A stretch of 64,000 bases of DNA from Longimicrobiales bacterium (GTDB taxonomy: Bacteria; Gemmatimonadota; Gemmatimonadetes; Longimicrobiales; Gaopeijiaceae): assembly GCA_951813395.1 (NCBI GenBank), contig OX638356.1, positions 2,616,501 through 2,680,500 of the forward strand, given 5' to 3'. Numbering within the stretch: position 1 is the first letter of the stretch; every line of letters begins with the position of its first letter. A model generated the notes under the pieces. The model saw nothing but the letters and a program-made list of their open reading frames with translations, made no database searches and had not been told where the DNA came from. Shown piece after piece: positions 36,546 to 45,583 of this stretch. A program made the translations under genes and the position numbers.

Positions 36546-38000
36546 ATGAAACGCCTTACCGCCGCGGCCATCGCGCTCGTCCTCCTCCCGCCGGCAGCCG
36601 TCCACGGCCAGCAGGAGCGCTCCTACGACTACTTTGCGCCGCAACGGGAGATGATCCAGCGCGGCGTGCAGGCCATCCTCCAGTGCAACGGCCTCTTCAC
36701 GAGCGACCGCACGCTGGAGCAGGTCTTCGACCAGGAGCTGGCCTACCTCGCGAACCCGGTCGGGACGGCCGCGGGTGGTGATTACGTCGTCGACCGGGAG
36801 AAGAAGGCGGTCGCGATCGGGGCGCCGGGGGCGATTCCGGTCATGCGGGCCGCGTTCCGCGAGGGGATCGGGTGCGTGATCATGTCGCCGGACCAGACCT
36901 TCGACGACATTGACGACCTCCCGATCCTGGAGACGCCGCCCCTGGAAGGCGACCCCGCCACCATACCCTGGCCCGACGGCGATCTCGTCGAGGACCGCCC
37001 GCTTCCGGCCGGCGTCGATCCGGTCGCCCTGCAAGACGCCTCCGACTGGTCCTTCGAGCGCGAGTCGCCGGAGCAGGTGACCCTCAGCCTGATCGTGATG
37101 CACAACGGCCGGATCATTCACGAGCGCTACGCCCCGGGCGTGAACATGTCCACGAAGACCCGCACATGGTCGACCGCGAAGAGCATCGCCGTGACGCTGA
37201 TCGGCATGCTCGTCGACGAGGGCAAGCTGGCGCTCGACGACCCCCTGCCCTTCGACTGGCTCCCCGACAACGCGGGGTCGCCGGAGACGGATCCCCGGCG
37301 CCAAATCACCCTTCGGCACGTCCTCAACATGTCCAGCGGCCTCTACCCCGTGGACAGCTGGGGCATGGAATACGCCACCGGCTCGGGCTTCTCCTACTGG
37401 GCCGGCGCGAGTTCGGTGGACGGGGCGCGCAACCGCTCGCTCATGCGGGAGCCCGGCACTTTCTGGGACTACGAGAACTACGACACCCTGCTCGGCATCT
37501 ACGCATTGAAGCTGATGATCGGGGACCCCCAGGCGTACCTCGAGTTCCCGCGCAAACGCCTGCTCGACAAGCTCGGCATGCGCAGCACGCTCCTGAGCAC
37601 CGACCGCTTCGGCGACTTCATCATGAGCAGCCAGGTCTACACGACCGCCCGCGACCTCGCGCGCTTCGGAATCCTCTACGCGCAGAACGGGATCTGGAAC
37701 GGCGAGCGGCTCGTGTCGGAGGATTGGATCGACTTCACGAGGACTCCGGCCCCCGCGACATCCGAGAGCGGCAACTTCTACGGCGGCCAGTTCTGGCTGG
37801 TCCCCGACGACCGCACCGATGTGCCGTCCGACGCCTACTCCACAGCCGGCAACCGGGGCCAGTTCGTGGTCATTGTTCCCTCACACGACGTGGTCATCGT
37901 CCGCCGCGGCCTGGACTACGGCCGACAGGGCTTCGACCGCTGGGACATGACGCGCGAGGTGCTGAAGGCGTTCGAGCCGGTGGCGGCCGGGAACCGATAA
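36546..38000 (+). CDS. Exported serine hydrolase of the class C beta-lactamase / 6-aminohexanoate-dimer hydrolase type
   Basis: A 484-residue periplasmic serine hydrolase. A signal peptide ends near VHGQ (residue 22). The catalytic SxxK is in TWSTAKSIAV (Ser209, Lys212) and the YxN is in WDYENYDT. The third motif is near AGNRGQFVV, an NRG-type variant instead of KTG. A domain of about 150 residues of unknown fold precedes the hydrolase. Relatives include esterases, D-aminopeptidases and nylon-oligomer hydrolases; true beta-lactamase activity is unlikely. A GAGGGAA site precedes the ATG. It is divergent from pxpA and convergent with the HD gene, three bases away. Confidence 0.87.
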   Translation: MKRLTAAAIALVLLPPAAVHGQQERSYDYFAPQREMIQRGVQAILQCNGLFTSDRTLEQVFDQELAYLANPVGTAAGGDYVVDREKKAVAIGAPGAIPVMRAAFREGIGCVIMSPDQTFDDIDDLPILETPPLEGDPATIPWPDGDLVEDRPLPAGVDPVALQDASDWSFERESPEQVTLSLIVMHNGRIIHERYAPGVNMSTKTRTWSTAKSIAVTLIGMLVDEGKLALDDPLPFDWLPDNAGSPETDPRRQITLRHVLNMSSGLYPVDSWGMEYATGSGFSYWAGASSVDGARNRSLMREPGTFWDYENYDTLLGIYALKLMIGDPQAYLEFPRKRLLDKLGMRSTLLSTDRFGDFIMSSQVYTTARDLARFGILYAQNGIWNGERLVSEDWIDFTRTPAPATSESGNFYGGQFWLVPDDRTDVPSDAYSTAGNRGQFVVIVPSHDVVIVRRGLDYGRQGFDRWDMTREVLKAFEPVAAGNR

Positions 38001-38003
38001 CGG

Positions 38004-38588
38004 TCACCTCCGCCGCCTCGCCTGATCCTCCCCCCGCACCTCCAGCACATCCCCCACGGTCCGCAGCCCGTCGATGACGTTCTGGATGTGCTCGGCGCGC
38101 GGCAGTCCGATCAGCTCGATGCCCCGATGTACCGCGTCGCGGTGCACGCCCGCCGCGAAGGACTTGTCCTTCATCTTCTTGACCACCGACTTCGGCTTGA
38201 GGTCGTCGATTCCGTTCGGGCGAACCAGGCAACATGCATAGACGAGGCCGCTGAGCTCGTCGCAGCCGTAGAGCACCCGGTCGAGCTGCGATTCGGGGAC
38301 TACGTCGGTGCGGTCGGGGTACGCGTGCGCCTCGATCGCGTGGACGACCTCTTCCGGGTAGCCGAGCTCCCGCAACCGCGCGACGCCGATGAGCGGGTGC
38401 TCGTCGGGATGCCGCTCCCAGTCCAGGTCGTGCAGCAGACCCGCAAGTCCCCACAGCTCCTCGTCCTCGCCCATGAGGCGGGCGTAGTGCCGGACGGCGG
38501 CTTCCACCGCGTACATGTGCCTTCTCAGCGCCTCGCTCGCGACCCATTCTTCGAGGAGCGCAACGGCGTCGGATCGGTTGAACATCAT
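38004..38588 (-). CDS. HD domain phosphohydrolase
   Basis: A 194-residue HD-superfamily metal-dependent phosphohydrolase. The first histidine lies in LRRHMYAVEAAVRHYA, the HD pair in LAGLLHDLDWERHPDEH, further ligands in VVHAIEAHA, and the distal Asp in LYGCDELSGLVYA. The family resembles proteins labelled hydrolase in many genomes, with an unknown nucleotide substrate. The start is the first of two adjacent ATGs (38588, 38585). A longer reading toward 38693 would overlap the endonuclease III gene. It follows that gene by 22 bases on the same strand. Confidence 0.85.
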   Translation of the reverse strand: MMFNRSDAVALLEEWVASEALRRHMYAVEAAVRHYARLMGEDEELWGLAGLLHDLDWERHPDEHPLIGVARLRELGYPEEVVHAIEAHAYPDRTDVVPESQLDRVLYGCDELSGLVYACCLVRPNGIDDLKPKSVVKKMKDKSFAAGVHRDAVHRGIELIGLPRAEHIQNVIDGLRTVGDVLEVRGEDQARRRR

Positions 38589-38610
38589 CGGGTCCTTGTG
38601 TGGGGTGGTC

Positions 38611-39264
38611 TCACACCGCGCTGGACGGGCACAGGTGGGAGATCGCGCACTGGTTGCAGCGCGGCTTCCGGGCGTTGCAGACCTGGCGCCCATGATAGAT
38701 GAGCAGGTGCGCCAGCATCGTCCAGACTCCGCGCGGAAAGATCGCCATCAGGTCTTTCTCGATCTTGACCGGGCTGGTCTCCGTCGTGAAGCGCATGCGG
38801 CCCGAGAGACGCTTCACGTGGGTGTCGACGACCACGCCCTCGTCGATCCCGAAGGCATTCCCCAGGATGACGTTGGCCGTCTTGCGGCCGATGCCGGGCA
38901 GCGCCGAGAGCTCCTTCATGTTGCGGGGGAGTTCGCCGTCGTGCTCGTCGATCAGGGCGTTGGCCATGCCGATCAGATTGCGTGTCTTGTTCCGGAAGAA
39001 GCCGGTGGAACGGATGACCTCTTCAAGCTCGTGCGGGAGGGCGAAGGCCAGTGACTCGGGGTCCGGGTAGCGGCGGAACAGCTCGGGCGTAACCATGTTC
39101 ACGCGGGCATCGGTGCACTGGGCCGACAGGACGGTCGCGACCGCCAGCTCGTAGGGCGACGCGTGGCGCAGCGCGCACTCCGCGTCGGGGTATTCGGCCT
39201 GGAGGATCTCGTAGATCTCGGCGGCGCGGGCCGTACGGGCCTTCTTCGATTCGCGGGGGCTCAT
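38611..39264 (-). CDS. nth: Endonuclease III (DNA glycosylase/AP lyase)
   Basis: A 217-residue base-excision-repair enzyme that removes oxidised pyrimidines and nicks the abasic site. The helix-hairpin-helix is LPGIGRKTANVILG with catalytic Lys128, and the catalytic Asp is Asp147 in VVDTHVKRLS. The C-terminal 4Fe-4S cluster follows the C-x6-C-x2-C-x5-C pattern in CNARKPRCNQCAISHLC. The ATG at 39264 begins with a basic tail (MSPRESKKARTARAA). Length and spacing match typical Nth. It lies between the hypothetical protein and the HD protein in a minus-strand series that starts with the NSS transporter. Confidence 0.97.
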   Translation of the reverse strand: MSPRESKKARTARAAEIYEILQAEYPDAECALRHASPYELAVATVLSAQCTDARVNMVTPELFRRYPDPESLAFALPHELEEVIRSTGFFRNKTRNLIGMANALIDEHDGELPRNMKELSALPGIGRKTANVILGNAFGIDEGVVVDTHVKRLSGRMRFTTETSPVKIEKDLMAIFPRGVWTMLAHLLIYHGRQVCNARKPRCNQCAISHLCPSSAV

Positions 39265-39271
39265 CGGGCGG

Positions 39272-40069
39272 TTACAGGGTGACGAAGGGCAGCGCCGACG
39301 GGCGGGGTTGCGCGTCGTCGGCGACCGGAGAGGGCTTGGCAGCCTCGCGCTGCTCCCATGCCATGTGGCCGAGCAGCAGCGCCGCCAGCTTGAACACCTC
39401 GGCCGGCGTGCGGATGCCCAGGAGACCATCGAGCTCGGCGCCGGGCAGCGAGGTCGCGAAGTCGCTGCCGCCTTCACGCGCGGGCCCCACGGCCCATTCG
39501 GGCAAGGTATCGAGCGGCAGCGGCGGGACGGACACGAAGGCAAAACCGGGACGATCACCGCGCATGCCGGCGACCAGCGACAGGTGGAGCGCTCCGCGGG
39601 AGTCGCCGAACCAGAAGAAACCATCGACGGATTCGGGTGGATCGTTGCGCGCTCCTTCGAGCCAGGCGAGATGCTGGGGAAGCTGAACGTACCCCGCACT
39701 GTCGCCAAGTTGATTGGACCACAACGATTTACGGCCATCATTCGGTGGATCCACGTCACCGGCCAGAATGGCGCGCAACGTTCTTTGTTGCGCGAGCACG
39801 ATCGACCTGCCGGTCCGCCACATGTGATAGGCGAAAAAGAGCACACCCCCGTGGTCGTTGGACGACTCGGCGCCGGCGTCTTCCTCGCGCAACTCCGCGA
39901 GCGCCCCCTGCACCGCCCCGAGCATCACAAAGGCGGCGGGGTTGCCCGGGTCGACGCCGCGCTCCACGGCCTCCTCGCCGATCGCGGCGAAGTGCCGGTC
40001 CGGATACCCGGCGTCCGGCAGCAGCAACTCGTAGGGAGTCAGCCGCGCGTAGGCGTCGTGTGTGGCCAC
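39272..40069 (-). CDS. Hypothetical protein
   Basis: I do not recognise the family. The 265-residue soluble protein has no signal peptide or membrane helix. It is rich in L, A, G and W. Blocks that look conserved are TPYELLLPDAGYPDRHFAAI near the N-terminus, HGGVLFFAYHMWR, VDGFFWFGDSRGALHLSLVA and PAEVFKLAALLLGHMAWEQR. Codon use matches its neighbours, and it fits snugly between the transporter gene (15 bases upstream) and nth (seven bases downstream), so it is almost certainly expressed. Translation starts at GTG 40069. Confidence 0.7.
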   Translation of the reverse strand: MATHDAYARLTPYELLLPDAGYPDRHFAAIGEEAVERGVDPGNPAAFVMLGAVQGALAELREEDAGAESSNDHGGVLFFAYHMWRTGRSIVLAQQRTLRAILAGDVDPPNDGRKSLWSNQLGDSAGYVQLPQHLAWLEGARNDPPESVDGFFWFGDSRGALHLSLVAGMRGDRPGFAFVSVPPLPLDTLPEWAVGPAREGGSDFATSLPGAELDGLLGIRTPAEVFKLAALLLGHMAWEQREAAKPSPVADDAQPRPSALPFVTL

Positions 40070-40084
40070 TCCGTTCGCCGGTGC

Positions 40085-41578
40085 CTACCCGCTTCCGCCG
40101 TCGCCGCCCGGGCTTGCAGCGGCGGCATCGCCCCTGGCCGCGGCTACCCTGGCCACCATCCAGCGGTTGAGTGCGAGGAGCGCCAGAAGCACGACGGCGA
40201 ACTGTATCAGCACGGTCCCCACGTTGTACGGCGAGAAGAGCGTCCACGTCTCGGCGGACCCGAAGTCCCCACCTCCGGCCTGCACGAGCCACCAGACCAT
40301 CAGCACGACGGCTTCGACCATCACCAGGCGAATCGCCCAGTCCCACCACTTCCCGATCCGCACGTCGGAGTCACCGGTGTTGATGAACTTCTCGCGCCAC
40401 TTCGTCACGCCATACTTGATCACGGCAAATGCGAAGAAGAAGCCGGAGAGCATCAGGCCGACGCCCCACACCCAGTCCTGGTTCTGGAAGATCCCGATCC
40501 GGAGCGCCGACGGGATCCCGAAGAGGAACCCGGCCGAGCCGACCGCGATGATCGCGTGCCGCCGGGTCAGTCCGAGGTCGATGAGGATCCGTGACGCCAG
40601 CTCGATCATGGCCACCAGGCTGGACCAGGCCGCGAAGACCAGCGCCAGGAAGAAGAGCGCCATGAAGAACTGGCCGGCGGGGATCTGGGCAAACAGCTGC
40701 GGGACCCAGATGAAGGTCAGCCCCTCGTTGCTTGCGCCCACGATTTCGCCCGCCGCTTCCGGCATGACCGAGAAGATCGTGCAGAGCACCATGATCCCGG
40801 CCAGCAGGGACATCGAATTGTTGCCGAAACCGATCACGAAGGCGTTGAGTGCGGTGTCCTCGCGGGCGCGCATGTAGACCGCGTACGACAGCACAAGTCC
40901 CCATCCGGCTCCGGTGTCCCACGCGTTCTGGGTGAGCGCTTCCAGCCAGATCCGCACGTCGCCCAGCTGGCTGAAGTCGGGGGTGAAGAGGAACGCCAGG
41001 CCTGCCGACGCGCCGGGCATCGTCAGCGCCTTGATCGCGAGGACCACCACCAGGATGATCAGCGAGGGAATCAGGAAGCGGGCCGCGGTCTCGATCCCGC
41101 GAACGCCGCGCGCCACGACGAACACGCCCAGCCCCACCGCGATGGCGTGGAAAACGAGCGCCTGCGGGGTGGAGTTAAAGGCGTCCCAGAAGCTGCCCGG
41201 CATTGCCGTGGGAATCTCGCCCGAGAGCGTCGCGACGAAAAACCGGATCGTCCAGCCCATCACCACCGAGTAGTAGAACATGATCGCGACGGCGACCCAG
41301 GCGACCCACGCCCCCATCCATGCGAACTTCGGTCCGATCGTCTTGATGAACGAGCCGATGGTGCCGCGGCGGGTCGCCTTCCCCATCCCGAACTCGAGAA
41401 TGAGCAGGGGAACCGACCACAGCAGCAGGAAGACCGCCCACGCCACCAGGAAGGACCCGCCCCCGTTCGATGCCGCGATGCGCGGGAAGCGCCAGATGTT
41501 CCCGGTGCCGATGGCCATGCCGAGCATGGCGAGGAGCATTCCCCATCGGGAGGTGAAGACTTGGGATCGGGTGGACAC
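40085..41578 (-). CDS. Sodium-dependent transporter, NSS/SNF family (MetP-like)
   Basis: A 497-residue neurotransmitter:sodium-symporter-family protein with about 12 membrane helices (LeuT fold). The first helix has the unwound sodium/substrate site, AIGTGNIWRFPRIAASNGGG. Family blocks include GMGKATRRG after helix 2, and further hydrophobic segments follow throughout. The start is GTG at 41578 with an AGGAG 11 bases upstream. The length and the presence of a MetS-like peptide elsewhere in the window suggest a methionine/alanine-type importer, but substrate residues cannot be assigned by eye. First gene of the minus-strand run ending with the HD protein. Confidence 0.92.
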   Translation of the reverse strand: MSTRSQVFTSRWGMLLAMLGMAIGTGNIWRFPRIAASNGGGSFLVAWAVFLLLWSVPLLILEFGMGKATRRGTIGSFIKTIGPKFAWMGAWVAWVAVAIMFYYSVVMGWTIRFFVATLSGEIPTAMPGSFWDAFNSTPQALVFHAIAVGLGVFVVARGVRGIETAARFLIPSLIILVVVLAIKALTMPGASAGLAFLFTPDFSQLGDVRIWLEALTQNAWDTGAGWGLVLSYAVYMRAREDTALNAFVIGFGNNSMSLLAGIMVLCTIFSVMPEAAGEIVGASNEGLTFIWVPQLFAQIPAGQFFMALFFLALVFAAWSSLVAMIELASRILIDLGLTRRHAIIAVGSAGFLFGIPSALRIGIFQNQDWVWGVGLMLSGFFFAFAVIKYGVTKWREKFINTGDSDVRIGKWWDWAIRLVMVEAVVLMVWWLVQAGGGDFGSAETWTLFSPYNVGTVLIQFAVVLLALLALNRWMVARVAAARGDAAAASPGGDGGSG

Positions 41579-41720
41579 GACGTTCAGACTCCTTGTTGTC
41601 TCCGCAGGACCAATTGGTTGGCGCTGATACGCTATCGCCTTACGTGCCCGAAGGCCATAGACAAGCCGGTGATGGCGACTTTGACGACGGTGATGTCGGC
41701 GACGAACTTACGCTATCGGT

Positions 41721-42611
41721 ATGACATCCTCGAAACGGCGCAGAGTCGACACCCCGGACGGGGACTTTCTCGACCTCGACCTCGCCCCGGAACCCGCGCA
41801 GGGCGCGCCGCTTGTGTTGCTGTTGCATGGTCTCGAAGGCTCGACTCGGCGCGAGTACATGTCCCTGACGTTCCGCGAACTATTCGACCGCGGACTTCGG
41901 GGGGTGGGCATGAACTTTCGCGGCTGCAGTGGCGAGCCCAATCGGGTCGCGAGGGCCTACCACTCCGGGGAGACGGGCGATCTGGCCCATGTGGTCGCCC
42001 AACTCCGTCGCGGTCGGCGCGGGCGGCCAATCGGAGCGGCGGGGTTCAGCCTCGGGGGCAACGTGCTCCTCAAGTACCTGGGCGAACGCGGGGACCGGGC
42101 AGCCATCGACGCTGCGGTGGCGGTGTCCGTGCCCTTCGATCTGCCGGCCAGCGCGGCGCGTCTGTCCAACGGTGCCATGCGACACACGTACGGCGCGTAT
42201 TTCCTGCGTTCCCTGCGTCGCAAGGTGCGTGCGAAACGGCATCTGCTGGACGCCGAAGTCGACGTGGACCGCGCTCTCGCGGCCCGCACGCTCAGGGATT
42301 TCGACGATGCCTGCACGGCACCCCTGCACGGCTTCGCCGGAGCCGACGACTACTACGCTCGCGCCGACGTGCGACGCCACCTCGCACACATCCGGGTCCC
42401 GGCACTGCTCATTCAGGCCAGGGACGACCCTTTCCTGCCCCGTGGCGCGACTCCCGATGCGATCGTCGCGGCCAACCCCCACCTGACGGCGGCATTCACC
42501 GACCGCGGAGGCCACCTCGGGTTCGTGGAGGGCGTGGTCCCGTGGCGCGCGCGTTTCCGGGCGGAGCGGGAGGCGGCAAGGTTTCTCGCGAGTGAGCTGC
42601 TGCCCGGCTGA
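41721..42611 (+). CDS. YheT-family alpha/beta hydrolase
   Basis: A 296-residue hydrolase of the YheT/ABHD1-3 group. The oxyanion region is LLLHGLEGSTRREYM, followed by the family stretch MNFRGCSGEPNR and HSGETGD. The nucleophile is Ser110 in GFSLGGNV, the acid lies in IQARDDPFLP, and the histidine in DRGGHLGFVEG. Members are esterases or lipases of poorly known substrate. It is alone on the plus strand, divergent from the NSS transporter and convergent with glyS, nine bases away. Confidence 0.92.
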   Translation: MTSSKRRRVDTPDGDFLDLDLAPEPAQGAPLVLLLHGLEGSTRREYMSLTFRELFDRGLRGVGMNFRGCSGEPNRVARAYHSGETGDLAHVVAQLRRGRRGRPIGAAGFSLGGNVLLKYLGERGDRAAIDAAVAVSVPFDLPASAARLSNGAMRHTYGAYFLRSLRRKVRAKRHLLDAEVDVDRALAARTLRDFDDACTAPLHGFAGADDYYARADVRRHLAHIRVPALLIQARDDPFLPRGATPDAIVAANPHLTAAFTDRGGHLGFVEGVVPWRARFRAEREAARFLASELLPG

Positions 42612-42620
42612 TCGCGGCTG

Positions 42621-43961
42621 CTACAGCCGTTCCCGCAGCCAGTCGACCACGTGGTCCAGGCCGACGCGCTCCTGGACCAGGGTGTCGCGGTCGCGGATGG
42701 TCACGCTACGGTCGTCGCGGGTCTGGCCATCGATGGTGATGCACCAGGGAGTCCCCGCTTCGTCCTGGCGCCGGTAGCGGCGGCCGATCGAGCCGGCCTG
42801 GTCGTAGGCGGCGGGGACGCGTGCATGTCGCAGGTCGCCGAGCAGCCCGGTGGCGATCTCGGGGAGCCCCAGCTTCTTCATCAGGGGGAAGACGGCGGCC
42901 TTGATGGGGGCCAGGCGCGGACTGAGTCCCAGCACGACGCGCTGCTGCCCTCCCACTTCCTCTTCGCGGTATGCGTCCACCAGCGCGACCAGGGCCGCTC
43001 GGCCGACCCCCATCGCCGTCTCCACCACAAAAGGCAGGTAGCGTTCGCCACCGGCCGGATCGATGTAGATGAGGCGCTTGCCGGAAAACTCCTGATGGCG
43101 TGAGAGGTCGAAGTCGGTGCGGTTGTGGACGCCCTCGAGCTCCTGCCAGCCGAAGGGGAACTCGTATTCGATGTCGACAGCGGTCTTGGCGTAGTGGGCC
43201 AGTTCGTTGGGACCGTGGGCGTGCTGCCTGAGCTTCTCCGGACGGATGCCGATTTCGTGATGCCAGGCAATACGCTGTTCGAGCCAGTAGTCGAACCACT
43301 CGTCGTCGCTGCCGGGCTTGACGAAGAACTGCATCTCGGCCTGCTCGAACTCGCGTGTGCGGAAGATGAAGTTGCCCGGCGTAATCTCGTTGCGGAACGC
43401 CTTGCCGAGCTGCGCGATTCCGAACGGCACGCGCTGGCGGGACGTCTGCTGGACGTTGAGGAAGTTGACGTACGACCCCTGCGCGGTCTCCGGCCTCAGA
43501 TAGACGACCGAGGCGTCCTCCTCCACCGGACCCATGAACGTCTTGAACATGAGATTGAAGAGGCGGGGCTCGCCCATGTCGCAATCGGCGTGGCCGCCCG
43601 GGGCAACCGAGGGCTTCCGGGCGCAGGAAGCATGGTCAATGTGATCGGCACGCCAGCGTTTCTTGCAGGTCTTGCACTCCAGCAGCGGGTCGGTGAACCC
43701 GGACACGTGGCCGGAGGCCTCCCAGACGCGCGGGTGCATGAGGATCCCGGCGTCCAGGCCCTCGATGTCGTCGCGCGCGTGGACCATGGCCGACCACCAC
43801 GCGTCGGCCACGTTCTTGCGCAGTTCGACGCCGAGCGGGCCGTAGTCCCACACGGACGCCGCGCCGCCGTAGATCTCCGATGACTGAAAGACGAATCCCC
43901 GCCGCTTGCACAGCGAAACGATTGTTTCCATCCGGTCCGCCACGTCGCGTCCCCGAGTCAA
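42621..43961 (-). CDS. glyS: Glycyl-tRNA synthetase (alpha2 type)
   Basis: A 446-residue class II aminoacyl-tRNA synthetase of the dimeric (alpha2) type found in archaea, eukaryotes and many bacteria, unlike the alpha2beta2 enzyme of E. coli. The N-terminal motif GGAASVWDYGPLGVELRKN, a zinc site in CKTCKKRWRADH with a distal Cys, motif 2 in FGIAQLGKAFRNEITPGNF and RTREFEQAEMQFF, and motif 3 in GVGRAALVALVDAY are present. The C-terminal anticodon-binding domain ends at residue 446. It follows the SDR gene by 49 bases on the same strand. Confidence 0.96.
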   Translation of the reverse strand: MTRGRDVADRMETIVSLCKRRGFVFQSSEIYGGAASVWDYGPLGVELRKNVADAWWSAMVHARDDIEGLDAGILMHPRVWEASGHVSGFTDPLLECKTCKKRWRADHIDHASCARKPSVAPGGHADCDMGEPRLFNLMFKTFMGPVEEDASVVYLRPETAQGSYVNFLNVQQTSRQRVPFGIAQLGKAFRNEITPGNFIFRTREFEQAEMQFFVKPGSDDEWFDYWLEQRIAWHHEIGIRPEKLRQHAHGPNELAHYAKTAVDIEYEFPFGWQELEGVHNRTDFDLSRHQEFSGKRLIYIDPAGGERYLPFVVETAMGVGRAALVALVDAYREEEVGGQQRVVLGLSPRLAPIKAAVFPLMKKLGLPEIATGLLGDLRHARVPAAYDQAGSIGRRYRRQDEAGTPWCITIDGQTRDDRSVTIRDRDTLVQERVGLDHVVDWLRERL

Positions 43962-44010
43962 TGAGTTGAATGTCTCCGACCGGGAAACTTACCGAAGACC
44001 GGGGTGAGGG

Positions 44011-44847
44011 CTAAAGCCCCACCGCCTCGGTGCTCCACGCCCATAACCTGGACTGCGCCTGCGCGTCCCGGGCGGCCGACGAGGGCGACGAGCGCCTGGT
44101 CTTGCTGAAGTACGCTCCGTTCAGGTCTTCGTTCCGGCGTCCCACAGCAAGCTCCGCCAGGACGGGACCGCCCCGATCGGCTCGGCGGCCCATCACGCGA
44201 GAGAGCGCGCCGCCCCCCGGACCACCTCCCATGTAGTCGCGGAGGAGGCCGGTGTCGTACACGCCCGGGTGAAGCGCCACGGCCTCGACACCCGTCCCGT
44301 CGACTCGGCGTGCGAGTTCGAGGGTGAAGAGGACGTTGGCGAGCTTGCTCTGCTGGTAGGCCCGTGCCCGCCGGTAGGGGCGCCGCTCCCAGTTGGGGTC
44401 GCTGAAGTCGAAGTTGGGACCCTCGTGGGCGGCCGACGACACCGTCACGACTCGACAGGGGCCCGGCGACCGGCGGAGCAGCGGCAGCAGGAGGTTGGTG
44501 AGGAGGAAGTGGCCCAGATGGGTGACGGCGAGCTGCATTTCGAACCCGTCCGGACTGACGATGCGCTGCCTGGGGACCACGGCCGCATTGTTGATCAGCG
44601 CCGCGACCATCGGCTTGATGTCGGCGATCCGGGATGCCGCTTCCCGAACGGACGCCAGGGATGCGAGGTCGGCAATAACGAGGCGATGGCGACTCGGCGC
44701 CGCGGGTTGGGCGAGGCGGGCGCGGGCTTCCTCTCCGCGCTCCCGGTCCCTGCACAGGAGGATGACCGGATGACCGGCCCCGGCAACGCGGCGTGCTGCC
44801 GCCAGTCCAATGCCTCGGTTGCCGCCGGTGATGACGACCGTGTTCAC
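44011..44847 (-). CDS. Short-chain dehydrogenase/reductase
   Basis: A 278-residue SDR of the classical/retinol-dehydrogenase-like group. The NAD(P) glycine motif is TGGNRGIG (residues 7-14), the Asp/Leu block is IADLASLASV, NNAAVVP follows, and the active-site Tyr-Lys is in YQQSKLANVLF. The GTG at 44847 is chosen because it starts directly at the Rossmann strand (VNTVVITGG) with GGGAG ten bases upstream. An ATG at 44880 would add 11 residues. The substrate is unknown; relatives oxidise retinol-like or other lipophilic alcohols. It is divergent from the NfuA-like gene. Confidence 0.9.
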   Translation of the reverse strand: MNTVVITGGNRGIGLAAARRVAGAGHPVILLCRDRERGEEARARLAQPAAPSRHRLVIADLASLASVREAASRIADIKPMVAALINNAAVVPRQRIVSPDGFEMQLAVTHLGHFLLTNLLLPLLRRSPGPCRVVTVSSAAHEGPNFDFSDPNWERRPYRRARAYQQSKLANVLFTLELARRVDGTGVEAVALHPGVYDTGLLRDYMGGGPGGGALSRVMGRRADRGGPVLAELAVGRRNEDLNGAYFSKTRRSSPSSAARDAQAQSRLWAWSTEAVGL

Positions 44848-44950
44848 GTCGTTGCTTCTCCCGGGTTGGACCCCGGCCATGATCGGGGCATATTTCAATT
44901 GGGCACGTATCAAGCTACCTGCTCGCGGTTCACCCGACAGAGGCATGAGG

Positions 44951-45541
44951 ATGAAGCTGACGTTTACAGATAAGGCGCGGGACATGGTCGTCTCCTTCAT
45001 GGACATGGAGGAGGACGGACTTCAGGCGCTCCGGATTGCGGTCGAAGGAAGTCCCTTCGCCCCGAACTACGAACTCACGCTGGTCGACGCCGAGCAGCGC
45101 GCCGAGTCGGATGTCGAGGTTGACGCCGGCGGGTTTACCGTGCTTGTCGACGAGGCGAGCGTGGAGCGACTGAACGGCGCGAAGGTGGACTTCGTCGAAA
45201 AGATCCAGGAGAGCGGCTTCCAGATCACGCCGGACCCCGGCGTTACGAAGGCCGCGATTGAGAGCGCGGGTCCGTCGGGAGAGCTCGCCGACCGCGTGAG
45301 CCACGTGCTGGACACCGAGATCAACCCGGCGATCGCCGCGCACGGGGGCGTGATCAACCTGATCGATGTGCAGGGCTCCGAGATCTTCATCGAGATGGCG
45401 GGGGGGTGTCAGGGGTGCGCCATGTCACGCATGACGTTACGTCAGGGTGTCGAGCGCATGGTGTCACAGTCGGTGCCGGAAGTGACGGCGATTCACGACG
45501 TGACCGACCACGCGAGCGGGGAGAACCCCTACTTCTCGTGA
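44951..45541 (+). CDS. NfuA-like iron-sulfur cluster carrier with degenerate A-type domain
   Basis: A 196-residue protein in two parts. The N-terminal half resembles the A-type (IscA/HesB) fold (MKLTFTDKARDMVVSFM; VDEASVERLNGAKVDFVE) but has no cluster-binding cysteines, as in NfuA. The C-terminal NifU-like domain carries the CxxC in MAGGCQGCAMSRMTLRQGVE. Family role: receives 4Fe-4S clusters and hands them to target enzymes. The ATG at 44951 has a GAGG seven bases upstream; the ATG at 44945 has no usable spacing. It is followed, 42 bases on, by dihydroorotase. Confidence 0.88.
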   Translation: MKLTFTDKARDMVVSFMDMEEDGLQALRIAVEGSPFAPNYELTLVDAEQRAESDVEVDAGGFTVLVDEASVERLNGAKVDFVEKIQESGFQITPDPGVTKAAIESAGPSGELADRVSHVLDTEINPAIAAHGGVINLIDVQGSEIFIEMAGGCQGCAMSRMTLRQGVERMVSQSVPEVTAIHDVTDHASGENPYFS

Positions 45542-45583
45542 GGTGGTGGCCGTTGCGCGCCGGGACGTGAATCGGCCCCGCCG

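Noticed and set aside
36546-38000. Antibiotic-resistance beta-lactamase
   Set aside because: The protein has an extra N-terminal domain and an NRG-type third motif, like esterase or amide hydrolase relatives rather than AmpC.
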